Source: Ferruginibacter sp. (GTDB lineage Bacteria; Bacteroidota; Bacteroidia; Chitinophagales; Chitinophagaceae). Taken from it: a stretch of 64,000 nt of DNA. The stretch spans positions 1 to 64,000 of the forward strand of contig JAHBTM010000002.1 of assembly GCA_019638635.1 (NCBI GenBank), in the 5' to 3' direction. How positions within the stretch are numbered: the first letter of the stretch is position 1; every line of letters starts with the position of its first letter. The translations under genes and the position numbers were made by a program. The notes beneath the pieces were generated by a model that was not told the DNA's origin, ran no database searches, and saw only the letters and a program-made list of their open reading frames with translations. Of this stretch, positions 54,785 through 62,952 are shown piece by piece.

Positions 54785-55664
54785 CCTCTATCTCCCGGGA
54801 CTGTTGCTTCCATACACGGTACATCTGCAGCAGTAATGAAACCATGACCAGCAACATCCCAATATAAAACCTCCACCCTATTTCACGGTGTTCACCAAAA
54901 AGGGCGAAGGCCAATAGGATTCCATAAAAGGGCTCCAGGTTATACGTGAGGTTTACTGTGAAAGCTGATATTTTTTGCAAAGCTTTCAACTGCAAATTGA
55001 ATGGAATGATGGTACATAGTATAGCCAATACCGTTAGCCATAGCCAGTCTGCTTGGGTGGGGTAGATATACTCCGCGGGAAAGAAATGCAAGTACAACGG
55101 AATTAAAAAGGGCAGAAACAATACACAGCCACTAAGAGAAAAGAATGTAAGGTGTGACGGGGATAAGTGATGCAACAATTGCTTGTTGAATATGGGGAAT
55201 AATGCACTCCCCACTGCTGCTATTACACCGAAAATAATACCGGTTTGAAACTGAGGATAAAAATCAAAGATGATGTAAATGCCGGCAATGGAAAGTAATC
55301 CAAGGAGCAATTCAGTTGCTTCCAGGCGCTTTTTAAGTACCATTGGTTCAAACAATGCGGTAAAAAAGCCGGTAGCAGCAAAACACACCAATGCTACTGA
55401 TACATTGGCATACTTCACACTGGCATAAAAGGCAACCCAGTGAATGGCAATGATACACCCTACTGCAGCTGCCTGAAATGGATAACCCGAATTCAGGTTT
55501 TTAAACCCCGACCGAAAAGCTATCAGCAAGGCTAATATAGGAACGGCAATGAGTACACGATAAAATACAAGCAACACTTCATTGAGCAGGATAAGCTTGC
55601 CCAGGATAGCAGTAAACCCTGCGAGGAATACAGCTATGTGCAATTGAAGGAATGCTTTTTTCAC
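54768..55664 (-). CDS. EamA/DMT-family transporter
   Basis: The protein has ten predicted membrane helices in two EamA repeats of five, as in drug/metabolite exporters (for example HWVAFYASVKYANVSVALVC and YNLEPFYGILLAFALFG). A start at GTG 55664 gives 298 residues (VKKAFLQLHIAVFLAGF), which fits the family. An ATG at 55745 adds 27 residues with five Cys that look unrelated; no ribosome-binding site decides. The substrate is unknown. Confidence 0.85.
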   Translation of the reverse strand: MKKAFLQLHIAVFLAGFTAILGKLILLNEVLLVFYRVLIAVPILALLIAFRSGFKNLNSGYPFQAAAVGCIIAIHWVAFYASVKYANVSVALVCFAATGFFTALFEPMVLKKRLEATELLLGLLSIAGIYIIFDFYPQFQTGIIFGVIAAVGSALFPIFNKQLLHHLSPSHLTFFSLSGCVLFLPFLIPLYLHFFPAEYIYPTQADWLWLTVLAILCTIIPFNLQLKALQKISAFTVNLTYNLEPFYGILLAFALFGEHREIGWRFYIGMLLVMVSLLLQMYRVWKQQSREIEVTKSE

Positions 55665-55937
55665 CCTCCAAATGTAAGTTGTTACACATTGGCTCGTACA
55701 AGTTTTTGATGAGCATCTATTGGCCTGGCATAAGTGGGTGGGCATGGTTCATTCAAGTGGAATATGCTAAAAAACCTATCCTGACCATTATTGCAAGTAT
55801 CCGCACACTTGAAAGGTCTTAGCAAATAATCCAGTCTGGGATGAGCAAAAACATCAAACTAAACAAAGCCACTCTGCGTTAATCAAACATTTTGATTTGG
55901 CAAATCAAGAAAACTCGTTCAAGGAAGAAATATTAAA

Positions 55938-55945
55938 TAACTTTG
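55938..55945 (+). promoter_or_regulatory. Promoter -7 motif before the PAP2 gene
   Basis: TAACTTTG is an exact TAnnTTTG match 25 bases before the ATG at 55971. No matching TTG was found at -33. Confidence 0.4.
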
Positions 55946-55970
55946 CTATTCTTATCATGTGAATGGCAAA

Positions 55971-56300
55971 ATGAACACTCAGGTCATCAGCAATTACTCC
56001 AGGCTTAAGCCTTCTTTGCTATTTATACCATTCTTTATTTTAATTTCAATCGTTTTCTTTTTATATACTCAACAAGCACTCAATCCGAATGCATACATCC
56101 ATATTCAAAAAAGTACTTTTTTATACATAAATGCACAATTAGCTCATTACCCGGGCTTACTTGATAACCTTACCCAATTTGGGAATGCCCTGATTGACAT
56201 GTCGTTTTTAAGCATATTCATTTATTATGCTCCGGCTATCTGGGAGTCGCTCATTTCGGGGTCGCTGATTTCTTTGATTGTAGCAAGCAGTTTAAAATAA
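55971..56300 (+). CDS. PAP2-family phosphatase, amino-terminal half
   Basis: The 109-residue frame holds the first membrane helices of a PAP2 phosphatase (SLLFIPFFILISIVFFLYTQ and MSFLSIFIYYAPAIWES) and the usual NLTQFGNALID loop, then stops with SSLK-stop. The active-site motifs are absent from it. They are all in the next frame, so the two halves make one enzyme if ribosomes shift back one base at 56291-56297. The family acts on lipid diphosphates and lipid A. The start at GTG 55959 is possible, but ATG 55971 fits better. A mutation that broke the gene is an alternative. Confidence 0.75.
   Translation: MNTQVISNYSRLKPSLLFIPFFILISIVFFLYTQQALNPNAYIHIQKSTFLYINAQLAHYPGLLDNLTQFGNALIDMSFLSIFIYYAPAIWESLISGSLISLIVASSLK
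56291..56297 (+). other. Candidate -1 frameshift slippery heptamer
   Basis: The sequence T_TTA_AAA fits X_XXY_YYZ in the reading frame of the upstream half, and the next codon is the stop TAA. After a -1 slip the frame reads TTT AAA ATA ATG, giving F-K-I-M-F-T-I-P-R-P, which restores the PAP2 motif K-x6-R-P. Initiation at the overlapping ATG (TAATG) would lose this Lys. Programmed frameshifting is inferred. Confidence 0.5.
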
Positions 56301-56797
56301 TGTTTACAATACCCCGGCCCGAAGCTGCATTGGAACATCATAGTTTTAATATCATCGGACAACATTTATCAGGTCATAACAGTTTACCCTCCGGCCACTC
56401 CATTACCATTTTTACCACATTGACCGTGCTGATGTTTGCATTGATGCCACGGAAAATTCATCGCCGATATGTTTGGATTTTTTTAATTACAGGTGCGGGA
56501 TTGTTGGTACCATTCACCCGCGTTGGTATCGGTGCACATTATCCGCTAGATGTACTGACCGGAAGTACCGTAGGTTTTGCATGCGGTCTCACAGGTATTT
56601 TATTAAACAGAAAATATAATATCTGGGCCTGGGTAGGTAGTAAGAAATTCTACCCGTTCTTCATTTTCCTTTTGATCATTTGTGGGGTTGTTATGATGGA
56701 TAAAATACTCGAACAACAACTACTGGTGTATTACCTTGCATTAGCAGCTCAGGTGTTTACCGTATTTAAACTTACCAATGTTTATTTTAAAAAATAA
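56300..56797 (+). CDS. PAP2-family phosphatase, carboxy-terminal half
   Basis: This 165-residue frame holds the PAP2 active site: PRP of KX6RP, the nucleophile region NSLPSGHSITIF, and TRVGIGAHYPLD, equal to SRX5HX3D with Thr for Ser. It ends in further helices. The ATG at 56300 overlaps the previous stop codon, so reinitiation is possible, but the motif Lys lies upstream of it, in this frame only. The gene neighbours an EptA-like transferase, which suggests a lipid A phosphatase (LpxE/LpxT-like) working on the same lipid. Confidence 0.78.
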   Translation: MFTIPRPEAALEHHSFNIIGQHLSGHNSLPSGHSITIFTTLTVLMFALMPRKIHRRYVWIFLITGAGLLVPFTRVGIGAHYPLDVLTGSTVGFACGLTGILLNRKYNIWAWVGSKKFYPFFIFLLIICGVVMMDKILEQQLLVYYLALAAQVFTVFKLTNVYFKK

Positions 56798-58307
56798 CTG
56801 GAAAATGACTTGGTTCGCCGGGTGGGCAAGTGTGCTGAATCTACTCTTGTTTCACTGGCCATTTTTTCATTTTGTGTTTCAGCATGTTGACCATAGTAGC
56901 ATGAATGGAATGATCATTTTGGTGAGTTTGCTGATCCTGATGCTCCTTGTCAATTTTTTTGTCTTCTTCATCATTTTCTCGCTCTCACAATGGGTGGGCA
57001 GAGTACTTCTTGTGTTATTTTTCATACTAAATTCCATTGCGGTTTATTTTATTAACACCTATGGCATCATCATCGACGAGAGTATGGTTGGTAATGTATT
57101 TAATACCAATTTTGAAGAGTCCAGCAGTTTTTTTTCGATAAAATTGATCGTCTATATTCTTATTCTTGGAGTATTGCCTTCTGTTTATATCCTTAGGGCT
57201 ACGCTTGAAAAAAGTTCTTGGAAATCTTTTTTTAAAATCACTTCCTTATCCCTGTTGTTGATTGTTAGCATAGCGTTTGCCAATTCGAAAAATTGGCTAT
57301 GGATTGATAAAAACTCTAAAACCCTTGGTGGACTTGCCATGCCATGGTCGTATTCCGTTAATACCTATTTACACCATTTACATGAGTACCAAAAAAATAA
57401 AAAGGAAATACTTCTACCTAACGCATTTATTACAGATAGTTCAAAATCTATTGTAGTGCTGGTTATTGGAGAATCTGCCAGAAGCAATAACTTTTCATTA
57501 TACGGCTATGAAAAGAACACCAACCCCTTGTTGTCGCAAACAAAAAACCTTTTCCATTTCAAAGCCAAATCCTGTGCCACCTACACTACCGCAGGCATCA
57601 AATGTATCCTGGAGCATACCAGTACTGATGAATTGTACGAAATTTTGCCCAACTATCTTTATCGAAACAATGTGGAGGTAATATGGCGAAGCACCAATTG
57701 GGGTGAACCACCCGTTCATATTAAAAACTATCAGGGGAAGAAAGACCTTCAGCGAGATTGTTTAGGGGACTCTTGTAACTACGACGCCATTTTATTGAAA
57801 GGGCTTCAGGAACAAATTGAATCCAGTTCCAAAAACAAGTTGCTGGTAGTACTCCATTCCAACACCAGTCACGGCCCTACGTACAGTAAAAGATATCCTC
57901 CTCAATTTGAAATATTTAAGCCGGTTTGCAACAGTGTTGAGTTGAGCAATTGTTCCAATGCAGAGTTAATGAATGCATATGACAACACGATAGTGTACAC
58001 CGATTATTTATTGCATCAGATAATAGAAAAATTAAAGCAGATGCCGCAATATAACAGCTGTATGTTGTTTGTATCCGACCATGGTGAGTCATTGGGAGAG
58101 AAAAACCTGTACATGCATGGTGTGCCAATTAGCATAGCCCCCAGAGAACAATACGAAATCCCCTTTCTTGTATGGCTATCAGAACATAATCCTAAACAAT
58201 TAAAATCGCTGTCTGAATTATCGCAAAATCATGTATTCCACAGTGTATTGGATTTTCTGGGTATTCAAAGTCCGGTTTACAAAGAAGATATGAGCATATT
58301 CAAATAA
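56778..58307 (+). CDS. Phosphoethanolamine transferase, EptA-like
   Basis: This 509-residue protein transfers phosphoethanolamine from phosphatidylethanolamine to a glycolipid such as lipid A. Five membrane helices fill residues 10-175. The sulfatase-like periplasmic domain follows, with VLVIGESARSNNFSLYGYEK (metal Glu), the nucleophile loop SCATYTTAGIKCILEHTS, and SDHGESLGEKNLYMHGVPIS with metal ligands Asp-His and His. Six or more Cys may form disulfides, as in EptA. The first ATG (56778) overlaps the PAP2 gene by 20 bases; ATG 56805 gives 500 residues. Lipid A modification of this kind can reduce cationic peptide binding, which is a family-level inference. Confidence 0.92.
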   Translation: MFILKNNWKMTWFAGWASVLNLLLFHWPFFHFVFQHVDHSSMNGMIILVSLLILMLLVNFFVFFIIFSLSQWVGRVLLVLFFILNSIAVYFINTYGIIIDESMVGNVFNTNFEESSSFFSIKLIVYILILGVLPSVYILRATLEKSSWKSFFKITSLSLLLIVSIAFANSKNWLWIDKNSKTLGGLAMPWSYSVNTYLHHLHEYQKNKKEILLPNAFITDSSKSIVVLVIGESARSNNFSLYGYEKNTNPLLSQTKNLFHFKAKSCATYTTAGIKCILEHTSTDELYEILPNYLYRNNVEVIWRSTNWGEPPVHIKNYQGKKDLQRDCLGDSCNYDAILLKGLQEQIESSSKNKLLVVLHSNTSHGPTYSKRYPPQFEIFKPVCNSVELSNCSNAELMNAYDNTIVYTDYLLHQIIEKLKQMPQYNSCMLFVSDHGESLGEKNLYMHGVPISIAPREQYEIPFLVWLSEHNPKQLKSLSELSQNHVFHSVLDFLGIQSPVYKEDMSIFK

Positions 58308-58879
58308 TGGTTGATTGCATGTATCAAATTTCATTAAACAACCTATTGCTTTTATAATTCACTCTGCTGTGTTTATAGTAATATAATCACTCGTAGCATT
58401 GATTTTTTGAATTGCATTATCCATGACATATTTATTTTATTTTGGCATGGATGATTTCCGCTACGCTCCAATTCAATCTTGAATTAAATTTGGTCTTTGA
58501 TTACAAATGCTACATTGTCCGCTTAAATAGGAAATTGTATGAATACCTTCTGAACGTATGCCTAAAGAGTTACCCATTACTTACTCGTATTTGTGTAATC
58601 AATGTTATGGTGGTAATTTCGAAGCCTCAATTGCTGATTATGCAACACTTGGGCATCAGCAACCCCACTTCTTAAAGGCTACGTCTTTTTGCACATCAAA
58701 CCTACTCTCACGTTATCCCCCCTTCACCAGATGCACGCTCCCATGCACCACCCTAAAAGACTGATTCCCCCATCCTTATCAGATAACCTCCCCGTATTTA
58801 GCCGGACGTAATTAATGGCCTTTTAATAGGGGCACTTAATCAAATCCTTTATATTTGCCCACTTATAATATTGTACTAT
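58308..58879. other. Long intergenic region upstream of the DUF2723 gene
   Basis: Roughly 570 bases with no convincing gene. The frames of about 60-70 codons here lack a signal, a plausible start site or protein-like composition. A promoter-like motif is present near the end (58850-58857). The rest is AT-rich and unexplained. Confidence 0.5.
58850..58857 (+). promoter_or_regulatory. Promoter -7 motif for the DUF2723 gene
   Basis: TATATTTG is an exact TAnnTTTG match 22 bases before the ATG at 58880. No TTG is well placed at -33. Confidence 0.42.
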
Positions 58880-61800
58880 ATGAGTTTTAACCGTATGAAC
58901 AATATCACCGGCTGGGTGGTATTCCTGATTGCATCCTGCGTGTATATTCTTACCATGGAAGCCACCGGCAGCTTATGGGATTGTGGCGAGTTTGCTTCCT
59001 GTGCCTATAAATTGCAAATTCCCCACCCCCCGGGCGCTCCACTGTTTGTACTAATCGGACGTTTGTTCATGATTCCTTTCGATCCGCACACCGCCGCAAC
59101 CGGTATTAACCTCATGAGCTCCCTCGCCAGCTCCTTCACCATCCTCTTCCTGTACTGGAGCATCACCCACTTTGGCGTGAAACTCTCCGGTAAATCAAGA
59201 AACGAACTGGATAGTACCAGCATCTTCACCATCCTTGCAGCAGGTGCCGTAGGCGCCCTCGCCTATACGTTTTCGGATTCTTTCTGGTACAGCGCCGTAG
59301 AAGGTGAAGTGTACGCCCTGTCCTCTTTCTTCACCGCCATCGTTTTCTGGGCTATCCTGAAATGGGAACAAAATGTTACAGAAGAAGAAGCTCAAGGTAT
59401 TAAAGGCCATTTCACCAAGGCCGACCGCTGGATCATCCTCATCTTTTACCTGATGGGCTTATCCATCGGTGTTCACTTGTTGAACTTACTGACCCTACCC
59501 GCCATCGTTATTGTGTATTATTTTAAACGATACAACGTTACCCGCTGGGGAACCCTGATCGCTTTCCTCATTGGTTGCATAATCACCGGTGTGGTTCAAA
59601 AAGCCGTCATCCAATGGAGCATCAACTGGGCCGCCTCGATGGATGTGCTGTTTAAAAACAGTTTCGGTATGCCTTTCTTTGCCGGCTTCACCTTCCTGTT
59701 TGTTTTACTCGGATTACTCATTTTCTGGGGCCTGCGCGTGGCCAATAAAAATAACTGGAACTTCCTGAAACTCGGCTTGTGGAGCTTCGCCTTCATGCTC
59801 GTCGGCTACTCCAGTTACCTCACTACCATGATCAGAAGCAGCGCCGATCCGGTCATCGATATGTATAACGTGGATAACCCCGTTACCCTCGTAGGATACC
59901 TCAGCCGCGAACAATATGGCGATTGGCCCATCCTGTTTGGACATGATTTTACCGACCCCATTGAAGATACCAAAGTAACGGATACGTATATACGCACTGA
60001 ATCCGGCTACGAAAAGAAAGGCCGTAAAATGGAATATGTGTACGCCGATCAGGATAAACATTTCTTCCCCAGAATGTGGGACCAAAGCAACGACCAGGGA
60101 CGCGCCGATTATTACGCCGCGTATCTCGATATCGGTAAAGACGAACAAGGCAATTGGGAAAGAAAACCAACCATGAGCGAAAACATTGCCTTCTTCTGGG
60201 ATTATCAACTGAACTGGATGTACTGGCGCTATTTCCTCTGGAACTTCGCCGGTAAACAAAATGATGTACAAGGTGTGTACATGAACAACGTGCGCGACGG
60301 AAACTGGAAAACCGGTATCGGCTTCCTCGACGCCATCCGCCTCGGCAATCAGAATAACCTGCCCGATAGCCTTAAAAATAACAAAGCCAACAACAACCTC
60401 TTCGCACTGCCGCTCATCCTCGGATTGCTCGGCATGTTCTATCAGTATAAAAAAGATAAAAAAGATTTCCTCATCGTAGGCCTCTTATTCTTCTTCACCG
60501 GCGTGGCCATTTGTATCTACCTCAACCAGGCCGGCTTTCAACCCAGAGAACGCGATTATGCCTTCTCCGGCTCCTTCTATGCCTTTGCATTCTGGATCGG
60601 ACTCGGTGTATTCTTCGTACGCGATTTATTGAATAAAGGAATGAAAAACCTCAAAGCGTCTGCGTATGTGGCCGCCGCCGTGTGCATGCTCGCCGTGCCT
60701 TTACTGATGGCCAGTGTGGAATGGGATGATCACGACCGTAGCAAGAAAACCCTCGCACGCGACCTGGCCATTAACTACCTCGAAAGTTGCGCCCCTAACG
60801 CCATCGTGATTTCCTTCGGCGATAACGATACCTATCCGCTCTGGTACGCTCAGGAAGTGGAAGGCATTCGTCCGGATATACGTGTCATCAACTCCAGCCT
60901 GCTGGGTACCGACTGGTACATCAACCAACTTCGGTATAAGTTGAATGAGAGTGCGCCCATCGACCCTATATGGACCAAGGAACAAATTGAAGGACCCACA
61001 CGCGATATCATTTACTACGCACCGCGCCCCGGCGTAAACCCGGATCAATATATGGATCTCGCCTACATGATGAAAAATTATGCCGGCAGCGATGACCAGG
61101 CCAAAATGGAACGCGCTCGCGATGGCAGCTTCCTGAATGTGTTCCCTAACAAGAAAGTATTTATTCCGGTTGACAGGGAAAAAGTGCTGAAGAATGGCAC
61201 CGTAAACGCCGATGATGAAATTTTGCCTGCATTGAGTTTCGAAATTCCTAAAAATGCATTGTTCAAAAATGATGCAGCTATTTTAAATATCATTGCGGCT
61301 AACAATTGGGAACGCCCCATCTATTTCACTTCAGTGTATGGTGAACTCGGTTTTGGAGATTATCTGCGTCAGGATGGTATGACCCACCGCCTCGTGCCCG
61401 TAGCCAACAGCGATGTGAACCACGAACGCGTGGCTGATGTGATGCTGAACAAATTCAAATTTGGAAATGCAGGCACACCGGGCGTGTACTTCGATGAAGA
61501 AAACCGCAGGCACCTGAACGGAATCCGCCTCGCCTACGCACAGGCCGCAGGCTCACTGGCCGATGCCGGTAAACTCGAGAATGCACGCAAACTGTTGAAC
61601 AAATATGATCAATCCGTTGCAGAAGAAAATCTGCCCTATGCCATGGTGAGTAGAAATCAACAACACAACACCATCTCCCTGCAGTTCCTCTATGCCGCGT
61701 ATAAAGCCAACGATACGGCGCTTATTAAAAAGGTCAGTAGCCAGTTGCAAAAAGATATGGAACAACAACAGGCGTATTATCAATCACTGCCCGACAGAAT

Positions 61801-61951
61801 GCGGGATGCATTGGCATACGAAGAAGAACGCAACGACGGATTACTGCGCGCCCTCTTCAGCCTCGAACAACAATTTAAACAAATGAATGCTCAACCCAAT
61901 GTAGAAACCCAGGGCAACATTCAAACAGCACCGGTAACCGACAGTAATTAA
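58880..61951 (+). CDS. DUF2723-family membrane glycosyltransferase-like protein
   Basis: From ATG at 58880 the 1023-residue protein belongs to the large DUF2723 family of Bacteroidota. About eleven to twelve helices fill residues 8-340 and 490-590, with the signature region TGSLWDCGEFASCAYKLQIP-like sequence and HPPGAPLFVLIGRLF near residue 45. A long C-terminal part lies outside the membrane, with FGDNDTYPLWYAQEVEGIRP near residue 645. The membrane half resembles GT-C glycosyltransferases; a role in protein O-glycosylation is proposed for the family, but the donor and acceptor are not known here. A TTG three codons upstream is possible. C-ending codons dominate, unlike the preceding genes. 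Confidence 0.88.
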   Translation: MSFNRMNNITGWVVFLIASCVYILTMEATGSLWDCGEFASCAYKLQIPHPPGAPLFVLIGRLFMIPFDPHTAATGINLMSSLASSFTILFLYWSITHFGVKLSGKSRNELDSTSIFTILAAGAVGALAYTFSDSFWYSAVEGEVYALSSFFTAIVFWAILKWEQNVTEEEAQGIKGHFTKADRWIILIFYLMGLSIGVHLLNLLTLPAIVIVYYFKRYNVTRWGTLIAFLIGCIITGVVQKAVIQWSINWAASMDVLFKNSFGMPFFAGFTFLFVLLGLLIFWGLRVANKNNWNFLKLGLWSFAFMLVGYSSYLTTMIRSSADPVIDMYNVDNPVTLVGYLSREQYGDWPILFGHDFTDPIEDTKVTDTYIRTESGYEKKGRKMEYVYADQDKHFFPRMWDQSNDQGRADYYAAYLDIGKDEQGNWERKPTMSENIAFFWDYQLNWMYWRYFLWNFAGKQNDVQGVYMNNVRDGNWKTGIGFLDAIRLGNQNNLPDSLKNNKANNNLFALPLILGLLGMFYQYKKDKKDFLIVGLLFFFTGVAICIYLNQAGFQPRERDYAFSGSFYAFAFWIGLGVFFVRDLLNKGMKNLKASAYVAAAVCMLAVPLLMASVEWDDHDRSKKTLARDLAINYLESCAPNAIVISFGDNDTYPLWYAQEVEGIRPDIRVINSSLLGTDWYINQLRYKLNESAPIDPIWTKEQIEGPTRDIIYYAPRPGVNPDQYMDLAYMMKNYAGSDDQAKMERARDGSFLNVFPNKKVFIPVDREKVLKNGTVNADDEILPALSFEIPKNALFKNDAAILNIIAANNWERPIYFTSVYGELGFGDYLRQDGMTHRLVPVANSDVNHERVADVMLNKFKFGNAGTPGVYFDEENRRHLNGIRLAYAQAAGSLADAGKLENARKLLNKYDQSVAEENLPYAMVSRNQQHNTISLQFLYAAYKANDTALIKKVSSQLQKDMEQQQAYYQSLPDRMRDALAYEEERNDGLLRALFSLEQQFKQMNAQPNVETQGNIQTAPVTDSN

Positions 61952-61975
61952 CGGTTACGCATAAACGAAATAATG

Positions 61976-62003
61976 AAGGCACCGTATTAAGGTGCCTTTT
62001 TTT
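61976..62003 (+). terminator. Terminator of the DUF2723 gene
   Basis: AAGGCACC, a seven-base loop and GGTGCCTT form an 8-bp stem ending in seven T, 24 bases after the stop. Confidence 0.9.
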
Positions 62004-62053
62004 ATAAGTGTAATCTCAGATGCTTAAGTATCTCTGAAAGCATGTGTAGTATT

Positions 62054-62133
62054 GGGGCGTTCCCCCCGTCAAGAACGGGGGTCGTGCTTTCCGTTGCATC
62101 CGCCTCCGGCGGTTCCACTTCAATCACTAACGC
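62054..62133. repeat. Branched stem-loop element, possible interspersed repeat
   Basis: An ~80-base, GC-rich element with nested pairing: an outer stem GCGTT/AACGC (62057-62061 with 62129-62133), a hairpin CCCCCGT/ACGGGGG (62063-62069 with 62075-62081) and another, CCGCC/GGCGG (62100-62104 with 62108-62112). It encodes no protein. The shape suggests a mobile or extragenic palindromic repeat; only one copy is in this window. Confidence 0.6.
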
Positions 62134-62207
62134 GGGGCTTACGGTCACCGAATGTATTTCTAACTGAATTAAAAAATTATCCCTTGGTTAGTGCCGGATA
62201 AAAGAAA

Positions 62208-62235
62208 GCAAAAAAAAGCAGCTTTAAAAGCTGCT
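62208..62235 (-). terminator. Terminator of the cold-shock gene
   Basis: On the minus strand AGCAGCTTTTAAAGCTGCT forms an 8-9 bp stem followed by seven or more T, directly after the csp stop codon. Confidence 0.87.
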
Positions 62236-62244
62236 CTTTCTGAA

Positions 62245-62436
62245 TTAACGTTGTAAACTGACATTCACGGCGTTCAGTCCTCTGTTCCCAACTTCTGTAT
62301 CGTACGTTACCATGTCGTTTTCCTGAATTTCTTCTTTTAATCCTGTTACATGAACAAAAACTTCTTGTCCATCTTCGCCTTTAATAAAACCAAATCCTTT
62401 GGTTGTGTTAAAGAACTTTACTGTTCCTTTTTTCAT
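62245..62436 (-). CDS. Cold-shock protein
   Basis: The 63-residue protein (start ATG 62436, MKKGTVKFFNTTKGFGFIKG) is a classic CspA-type nucleic-acid chaperone. It has RNP1 KGFGFIKGE and RNP2 VFVHVTGL. GTG at 62454 would add six residues. The leader is long (about 148 bases from the predicted start near 62584) and contains an inverted repeat, as expected for a cold-regulated mRNA. Confidence 0.97.
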   Translation of the reverse strand: MKKGTVKFFNTTKGFGFIKGEDGQEVFVHVTGLKEEIQENDMVTYDTEVGNRGLNAVNVSLQR

Positions 62437-62558
62437 TGTGTTGTTTTTTGCCACTTGCGTGGGCTTGATTTTAATAATTTCGTTCCACCTGTGTTGTGGT
62501 GAATGACGCTTGATTAAAAAATTGTGAATCTAAACTTAAAGTATTGGTGATACTATAC

Positions 62559-62574
62559 GATTGAGAACTCAATC
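62559..62574 (-). promoter_or_regulatory. Inverted repeat in the csp leader
   Basis: GATTGAG-aa-CTCAATC is a perfect 16-base dyad just downstream of the predicted transcription start. It can fold as a 5'-end hairpin in the RNA (two-base loop, so slightly opened) or serve as an operator. Confidence 0.45.
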
Positions 62575-62589
62575 TTCTGATGAAGGATA

Positions 62590-62597
62590 CAAATGTA
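62590..62597 (-). promoter_or_regulatory. csp promoter -7 motif
   Basis: The minus strand reads TACATTTG, an exact TAnnTTTG. It predicts a leader of about 148 bases for the cold-shock gene. No -33 TTG is clear. Confidence 0.45.
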
Positions 62598-62639
62598 CAC
62601 TTCATTTTCCGTAATTCCTAATTAAATTTCATTTTACGT

Positions 62640-62952
62640 GACCATTCAACGGTATTCTATGCATCTTCTACCTTCATCCCTAAGCTGTACCGTTTTGCGG
62701 CTTGGCGTAATGGAGGATTTTTAGCACAAAAGTTCAATCGAAGAACAGCACTTGAACCTACCACAAAACTGTCATACGAAGCCTTTCACCCGCCATTAAG
62801 CCAAACCGCTGTTATCGCTTCGGTGTTCTTTTTCGTCTGTTGGTTTATCGGTCGTTTGGGTCTTGCGTTGGGTCAGGCACACTCTTTGCCAAACATAGGT
62901 TTTAGCGTTGGCTTGAGTGCCTTGGCAATGTGTGTGGTTGTTAGCGAGGGCA
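62640..62952. other. Stem-rich non-coding junction before the AIPR gene
   Basis: About 310 bases without a gene. It contains a long imperfect stem: TTGCCAA (62886-62892) with TTGGCAA (62922-62928), extended outward by CACAC/GTGTG (62878-62882 with 62932-62936), around a 29-base loop. Composition changes from here to the AT-rich AIPR gene. It may be the end of an inserted segment. Confidence 0.45.

Noticed and set aside
58442..58764. Two short frames in the gap before the DUF2723 gene
   Set aside because: They overlap each other in different frames, are low in typical residues, and have no start signals or domain hints.
62054..62133. Integron attC site
   Set aside because: attC sites start with an AAC core and end with GTT; here the outer pair is GCGTT then AACGC, the reverse order, and no integrase or cassette array is seen.
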